A stretch of 64,000 bases of DNA from Iris pallida (lineage: Eukaryota; Streptophyta; Magnoliopsida; Asparagales; Iridaceae). The notes under the pieces are model-generated. The model did not search any database. It had not been told where the DNA came from and worked only from the letters and a program-made list of their open reading frames with translations. The position numbers and the translations under genes were made by a program. Where the stretch lies: the NCBI GenBank assembly GCA_029216955.1, contig JANAVB010016199.1, forward strand, positions 12,845,489 through 12,909,488, given 5' to 3'. Shown here in pieces: positions 58,449-64,000 of the stretch; the first letter of the stretch is position 1; each line of letters opens with the position of its first letter.

Positions 58449-59840
58449 TCATAATCCATCGCCTGCAGGGTGGGTCTCCTCGACAGTCATCACAAAAGCC
58501 CTGCCCTGGCAGAGTATGTCCCGCTGCTGGTGTGGGGCATGATGCGGTACCGCAGATGGCCTAGCCCGCGCTCCCTGAGCTGCACCAGTAATACGAGGGC
58601 TCACGGGACAATCTCTCATCTGATGTCCCGCTTCACCGCAATAGAGGTACATCTCCAGCCTCTTCCTGTAAACCTCCCAGATATGACCGGGCTTCTTACA
58701 AAAATTGCATTGAGGGCCATTCTGTACCTGTCTTTGCTGATGGTACTGCACCTGCTGAACTGGTGCCCCAGTCTAAAACTGTTGCTGGTACTGCGAAAAA
58801 GATTGATGCTATAGCTCAGGACGTTTAGCAGCCCCCACGCTGCTAGTAGCCCCCGAGAATAGATCATAGTCCCTCTTGGGCTTCAAGCCCCACTCCCGCT
58901 CTACCTTGCGGGCCTCCATAAAGATCTCAGTGTAAGTCGCATAGAAGGATGGGATAAGGATCTTAATATCCCAGATCAATCCCTCTCTGAAACGGCTCGC
59001 TCTGATCTCCGGTTCGCGAACCATATACTCTGCATATCGGCTCAGACGGCCAAACTCTACAGCATACTCCTCCACAGACAAGCCACCCTGCTGCAGATTC
59101 TGAAACTGCCTCACCAAGTCAATCTTGTATGTCAGAGAGAAGAACTTCTCCTTGAAGAGAACCTTAAACATGGCCCAGGTATAGCCCTCCCCAGTAAGGG
59201 CTGGCTCATTCCTGAACCAGGTACGGGCGATGTCCAACAACTGTAGCCCTACCGCCTCGACCTTCAGGTCGTCTGCTAGGCGGGAAGCCCTCATCTGTCG
59301 CTCGATGTCCTCGAGCCAGTCGTCAGCATAAACTACGTCCTCAGTCCCGCCGAAATCACGAGGCCCCAGTTTTTTGAAGTCCTGGATGTTGCCCTGCCTC
59401 AGATGCGCTCCCTGATGTGGAGCCCTCTGCTTCACGGCTGCTAAAGCCAACTGGTGAGCATCCTCTATGCCCTGATGCATCGCGTCGATCTGCCTCTGCT
59501 GTGCCTCAGACTGGGCTCTCTAAGTCTCCAACATCTGCTGGAAGAAAGCAAGCATCTGTCCTATGTCTGTAGGCAGAGGAGGCGGAGGAGGAAGAACATC
59601 TGCAACTGACGGAGGAGTCCGCTATGCAGGAGGAGGAAGAGTGCCCACATCAACAGCTGGTACTGCGGCAGGAACAGTCGTAGGAACCTCGGGGACAGTC
59701 CTCGAAACTGGTGGAGGAGCGCCCCCAAAAGCTGCTGCCGACGCTCCAACTGCGATAGAAGTGACTGGATCAGGCCCGCAAGATATAGCAGACCCCTCAA
59801 TATCTGCGGCCTCAGGATGCTGTGATCTTATCTGCACCAT
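58449..59840 (-). pseudogene. Tekay-like gag of element 0
   Basis: One frame from an ATG at 59840 to a stop at 58449 (about 463 codons). The Ala/Pro-rich N-terminus (SAISCGPDPVTSIAVGASAA) is followed by KQRAPHQGAHLRQGNIQDF. The capsid core has DFGGTEDVVYADDWLEDIER, LLDIARTWFRNEPALTGEGY, WAMFKVLFKEKFFSLTYKID and SVEEYAVEFGRLSRYAEYMV. Two zinc-knuckle-like motifs near the end read CNFCKKPGHIWEVY and YLYCGEAGHQMRDC, each with one Cys replaced by Tyr. Four TAG stops (near 59622, 59521, 58809, 58775) interrupt it with no frameshift. It is Tekay/Del type. No protease or polymerase follows. Confidence 0.9.
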
Positions 59841-60082
59841 CCTAAAGACAGATTAAAAGAAGAAAATTAATATGGCACATGAAAAATTATATCAATGAGG
59901 ACAGTTAGAATGCAAGAATCAATATAAAAAAAGACAGTTAAAATGATCATCAAGTGGAAGTTTTCCTTTTTTGTGATTGAGTAATCTTCACCTATAGCAT
60001 ATATCTTCTAAACCTATAGCAGGCTCGTAGCAGCACTCTAAGTCGAGCACCACTACGATATCGCACTAATTACAACTTCTTC

Positions 60083-60098
60083 CCTGCATGGGCCACCA
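60083..60098 (-). promoter_or_regulatory. Primer-binding-like motif of element 0
   Basis: Same 16 bases as at 11019 and 53702, 9 bp from the LTR end. Confidence 0.65.
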
Positions 60099-61359
60099 CT
60101 AAAAATGTGTCACGATCCGCCCCCCGGAGTAAGGGCATGAGTGCGTGACAGCATCCCAGCCTACACCGTAGAAACGGCGTAGAACGCTGTCTAGGTCTAC
60201 TATCTAACAACAGTTATAATATCAAAACCTGTCGAGAACGGTCAACTCCGAATGGAGGACAAGTAATGATAATATAATATACTCAATCACAAACTCTAAA
60301 AAAGATAGATGATACCGAAAGATGAAGACAACAAGATATGAAATATCATCCAGAAGATCCAACACCGAAATAATACACGTCCTAAAATAATACACGTCTA
60401 GAGTCAACAATCACTAATATAAATACTAAAATAATAACAAGCCAAAATGTAATCTGGAGACAAAGTCTAGTACCACACTAAACCAGCTAAGCTACTCTAA
60501 AGCCCCATCGGCTGGAGCTAACCCTTGCTGAACTAGGGTCTCCAAGTCTAGGACAACTACGTCATGAGGACCGTAGTAGGTAGGACACTCGTCCTCGCCA
60601 TAATCTATAAAATTGTGTTAACATATCCAGTCAGGATGGAACGAGCATAAATCTCAAATAACAGTTCTAGTTAGACGATATTGAAAATATAGCAGTAAAT
60701 AGAGAGAATATATAAGGTAAAATAATGTGTACATGAATCATGGTAAGGCATATCAAGACTGTAACTGAATGTAAGAACAAGAAAATAGTATATATCATGT
60801 ACGAAAATCTGGAACTATATCTATGTCAGTTTAGTATTAGTTTCAACATGTGATCGGCTTGGGTTGCACAGGAGAAAAAAGGCCTGGCTAGTCATACGTG
60901 AAGTGTATGGCTAACCCTCTCAGGGAACATGAATCACATGAGAAAAAATGATCACATATCTACGCTAAGTACCCCCATTCCCGACTAGTAAAGTGGATCC
61001 AGTAATGACATATCATGGTATATGATTCTTCGAGGAGGTAGCGAGCCTTCGCAGGAATCGTGTCTATACAATGCACAGGAAAAACTTGTACATAATATAC
61101 CAAGAAATACAAGGAATAACATCTCATAACGGGATCCAGACAAATACCAGTCCGTGTGAACAATGTGACAAGAGAACAAGGATATCTACACTAAATACAA
61201 GAAATATAGACGATATCATAAAACAGAAATACTATCAAAGAATGTACTCGCCTGAGATCCGATGGAAATATCTCAACTGTGTAATCTGGCTCAGAGTAAA
61301 ATCACAGACCTAAAGATGAGATATCATGAGTTAATTAGGGTTTAACAATGTATGGCATA

Positions 61360-61870
61360 ATTTATAGTACATGTTATGCAATCTAGGTCAAACTCAGTCA
61401 TACTAAGTCACACCAAGCCAAACTAAGTCACACTAGGTCAATCTAAGTCAAACAAGGTCAAACTAAGTCAAACGAAGCCAATCTAGGTCCAACTACATTA
61501 TATAAAGTCAATCTAAGTCATACTAAGCCAATCTAGGTCAAACTAGATTATACAAAGTCAATCTAAGTCATACTAGGCCTAACAAAGTCAAACTAGGTCA
61601 AGGCAAGTCAAACAAAGTCAAACAAGGTCGATTTAAGTCAAAAGTTGACTTACAGTTGACTTTTGGTCAAACAGTCAGCTCTGGTCAATCCTGGTCAACT
61701 CATAGTCCACTCTAGTCAAACTAGGTCAATGGTTGACTCACAGTTGACTTTTGGTCAACTAGTCAACTCTGGTCAAGTTTTGGTTAATTTTAGGCTAAAG
61801 TTGACTTTTGGTTGACTTTTAGTCAAAACGGTCAACCATGATCAAACGGGGTCAACCCTAAGTCACTTAC
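61360..61870. repeat. GTCAAACTAGGTCAA-type degenerate satellite
   Basis: About 500 bp of imperfect 10-16 bp units (AGGTCAAACTA, AAGTCAATCTA), turning into TTGACTTTTGGTCAA near 61640-61820, where direct and inverted forms mix. A shorter version is in LTR 1 (48000-48080) and LTR 2 (54965-55040). Confidence 0.85.
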
Positions 61871-61899
61871 CCTATTCCTAACCATTATCAACCAAGATA

Positions 61900-62360
61900 T
61901 CCCAGTTCTAACCATATCTACCCTTGTTATCCTCATTACCTTAGAAATAAGGTATTACCCTTTACCCTTGTAATATAATACCTTAGTCTCTAACCAATAC
62001 CTTAGCATACGCTTGTCCCACTCTATGCAACTCCAATACCTTGTTAAGGTATTCTAATACCTTACCCTAGTATCTTGATATCTTGATACCTTACCTTGCT
62101 AAAAAGGTAAAACTCATTTACCTTGAAGGTAAAGGTAAATCCTAAGATACCATCATTGGTATCCTAAGATACCACACTAATATATAGCTAACTAGTATCC
62201 TATCTCTAATACTAACTTGGTATCCTAAAACCAAGACTCTAACACCATACACTAACTATATAGGATACTCACATCTATTACCTACTAATCATTATCTAAA
62301 CTCATAACATATCCTAACTTATTAACATACCATCTAACTTCAAGATACCAATATCTATCT
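61900..62360. repeat. GGTATC/ACCTTG-rich low-complexity stretch
   Basis: Recurrent TACCTTA, GGTATCCTAAGATACC and CTAACTT words. 62140-62175 holds a direct repeat of CCTAAGATACCA with a partial palindrome. Confidence 0.7.
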
Positions 62361-62459
62361 ATTAACTTATCTAACCCACTATATATATACATATATATAC
62401 ACCACTACTTAACCCTCTAAACACTCACCAATAACACATACACACACATATGGGAAGGG

Positions 62460-62640
62460 GGATTTGGTGGCTGCCTAGTGCAGCCACCCTGCTGTTAATA
62501 TTGCTGCCAAAAGCAGCATTTAAGCTGCTGCTACTGCTGCTGTTTAGATGGCAGCATAGCTGCTGTTTGGGGCAGCAGTGTTGTCCACTGCAGCTGCTGT
62601 TGCTGCCCCCTCCCCACTTGGGGCTGCTGCTGCCCCCTTT
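62460..62640. repeat. CTG/CAG-rich block in the element 0 LTR
   Basis: Repeated GCTGCTG and GCAGCA words, able to form hairpins, in the GC-rich leader position of the LTR. The leucine- or serine-rich open frames are composition artefacts. Confidence 0.75.
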
Positions 62641-64000
62641 CTCCCCTCTCAACTCCCCTCTCTACCTACATCACAAACCCCTCTAAACGTACTATCAAAC
62701 CCTCTCCAAAACCACTCATACACTCTCTATAAAATCACTTCAAGAACACACTCAAACACTCTATCATTCCACTCTAATACCACTTCTCACAACACTCAAA
62801 ACCCACTCTAACACACCACAACTCACTCAACCTCCACCAAGACACAACCAATGAACTCCATCACTCCCACACACATAACAACCACCACCACACATATATA
62901 TATACACACTAATACCTACCCACAAACTCAAAATAGTCCACAATCTATATATATACAAAATAACACATAGATACATGTAAATATGACTTGTAGGTCAAAA
63001 CCACATGCCCAAACTTGTAGGAAACCTAAAGACAACCATATGAAACATATCTAACATGGCTAAACTACCCTCTAACTAACCTTAATCTGAAATTAGAACA
63101 AAAAAAATATCCATGGGGCATTCCTACAAACACTTGGTGGGCCACCCTCGGAATTTCTCCTTGGGTGCCACAAAAACCATCATAACTTCCAAATGAGAAC
63201 TCAGAAGTGTCTCAAAATCAAACCTAAGGATGGTACATACATGGGGGTGGTTCCTACGGGTTAAAAACTATCAAAATGCAATACAAAGATGAAATAGAGA
63301 GGGATTAGAGAGAGAGATACCTATTGGGAGTTGATTCCCAATAAAAACTCCAAATGATATGAAGCCGACACGGACTCTCCTCAAAGTTGGACACTCCTTC
63401 CTTGCTCCTTGCTCCTTGCTTCTATGTATAGCTAGCACCCTTTCTATGGTAGATTAGGTGGAATGGATGGAGATTTGGAAGGTTTTGGAGATCAAAACTT
63501 GGAGGGAAGCTCTCAAGTTTGGGAGGAAACCTAAAATGGAGAAGAGGCTACTTGAAAATAGAAAAATGAAATGGAAATCTATCCCTCTCTTGGCCGGCCA
63601 CTTATGGCTAGGTTTAGCCTATGTGCAATGTCCAATATACCCCCATTTGAATGCCCTTTGGCTAATGAATCAAATGCAAGAGGTTCGGGTCAAAAATGTC
63701 AAGTTTAGACCTCTAACTTAACCATTCTAATCAAGTGGGATTAGTCTAATTACACTAACTTAATTAGTGGGGTTGGTGCGCCATGTCTAACTAATCTTGG
63801 GGTTCCATCTAGAGTCTAAGCTACCCGGGTCACTAACACAAGTCGGAACGAAACGAAACTTAAACCTGACTAAACAAATCCTGAAAATACAATATTAAAA
63901 TATAAAAACTTCTAAAATATTAAAATATGAAAAATGACCAAAATCACAATATATCAATTTAAATATTATTAAAATAATCTAAAATTCACCAATTAATCAA

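Larger units (their letters stand above)
45756..64000 (-). mobile_element. Gag-only Tekay-like element 0, split by element 1
   Basis: Minus-strand order: 5' LTR (from beyond 64000 to 60108), primer-like motif (60098-60083), gag (59840-58449), polypurine tract (CTTGGGGGGGTAGG, 58169-58156), then, beyond the element 1 insertion, a truncated 3' LTR (46757-45756). Only about 280 bp lie between the gag stop and the polypurine tract, and they hold no pol. This matches the described class of terminal-repeat retrotransposons carrying only GAG. Its enzymes would have to come from a helper. Confidence 0.82.
60108..64000 (-). repeat. 5' LTR of element 0 (runs off the window)
   Basis: The inner end is GGCGGATCGTGACA (minus strand). 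63258-64000 matches the 3' LTR remnant at 45756. A branch-site/acceptor-like motif is at 60634-60605, followed by the acidic text YGEDECPTYYGPHDVVVLD. The middle holds GTCAA-type repeats, a GGTATC-rich stretch and a CTG-rich block. No gene is supported. Confidence 0.87.

Noticed and set aside
46766..60107. A chain of three tandem LTRs from one element
   Set aside because: The outer LTR sequences differ in family from the inner pair, and the CCTAC duplication shows an insertion of one element into another.
62425..62811. Leucine/serine-rich frames on both strands
   Set aside because: They come from CTG/CAG repeats in the LTR leader; both strands are open, as expected for such repeats.

Overview
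This window is from the nuclear genome of a flowering plant with a repeat-rich genome. Almost everything that can be recognised is long-terminal-repeat (LTR) retrotransposon sequence of plant lineages: Ty3/gypsy Tat, Tekay/Del-like chromoviruses and Athila, and Ty1/copia SIRE-like and a second copia lineage. A LINE remnant and a possible SINE are also present. The species cannot be fixed from the sequence. No intact cellular gene is visible. The only host-like pieces are a 56-residue C-terminus at the left edge, an ORF resembling a plant transposon-associated domain (41.6-42.3 kb), and a broken OTU-like protease (45.0-45.6 kb).

Layout. 1-0.25 kb: 3' end of an unidentified gene. 0.26-10.4 kb: a minus-strand Tat element with a leader/gag, protease, reverse transcriptase, two RNase H domains and integrase. 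It has a 5' LTR at right and no 3' LTR. 10.4-14.06 kb: the 5' end of a minus-strand Tekay-like element. 14.06-15.9 kb: a plus-strand gag-only Tekay-like remnant and the start of its 3' LTR (family F). 15.9-37.8 kb: a plus-strand element without visible coding capacity (element C). It has been opened by a solo LTR in its 5' LTR, a solo LTR plus an Athila fragment in its interior, and in its 3' LTR a solo family-F LTR that itself contains another solo LTR. 37.8-41.5 kb: a SIRE-like copia 5' LTR and gag. 41.5-45.75 kb: a mosaic of the transposon-domain ORF, an LTR fragment, a copia RNase H and 3' end, and the OTU-like remnant. 45.75-64 kb: a minus-strand gag-only element (element 0) whose polypurine-tract/3'-LTR junction was split by an 11.4 kb non-coding element (element 1) with two LTRs of about 4.4 kb and a CCTAC target-site duplication.

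How it fits together. These are successive nested insertions, followed by LTR-LTR recombination (at least four solo LTRs, with duplicated flanks visible) and decay. Decay is mostly by point substitution: the Tat gag-protease frame runs about 4.7 kb with stops but no frameshift. All four stops in the 59 kb gag are TAG, and several zinc-knuckle cysteines have become tyrosine, as expected from cytosine-methylation damage. Non-autonomous designs (gag-only, or no coding at all) dominate the Tekay-like part. The least explained signals are a branch-site/3'-splice-acceptor-like motif at matching places in most of the Tekay-like LTRs, in several followed by a short acidic reading frame, and a shared non-Met primer-binding-like motif (CCTGCATGGGCCACCA on the plus strand) beside three different LTRs. 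Boundaries come from reading by eye; no alignment or database search was run.
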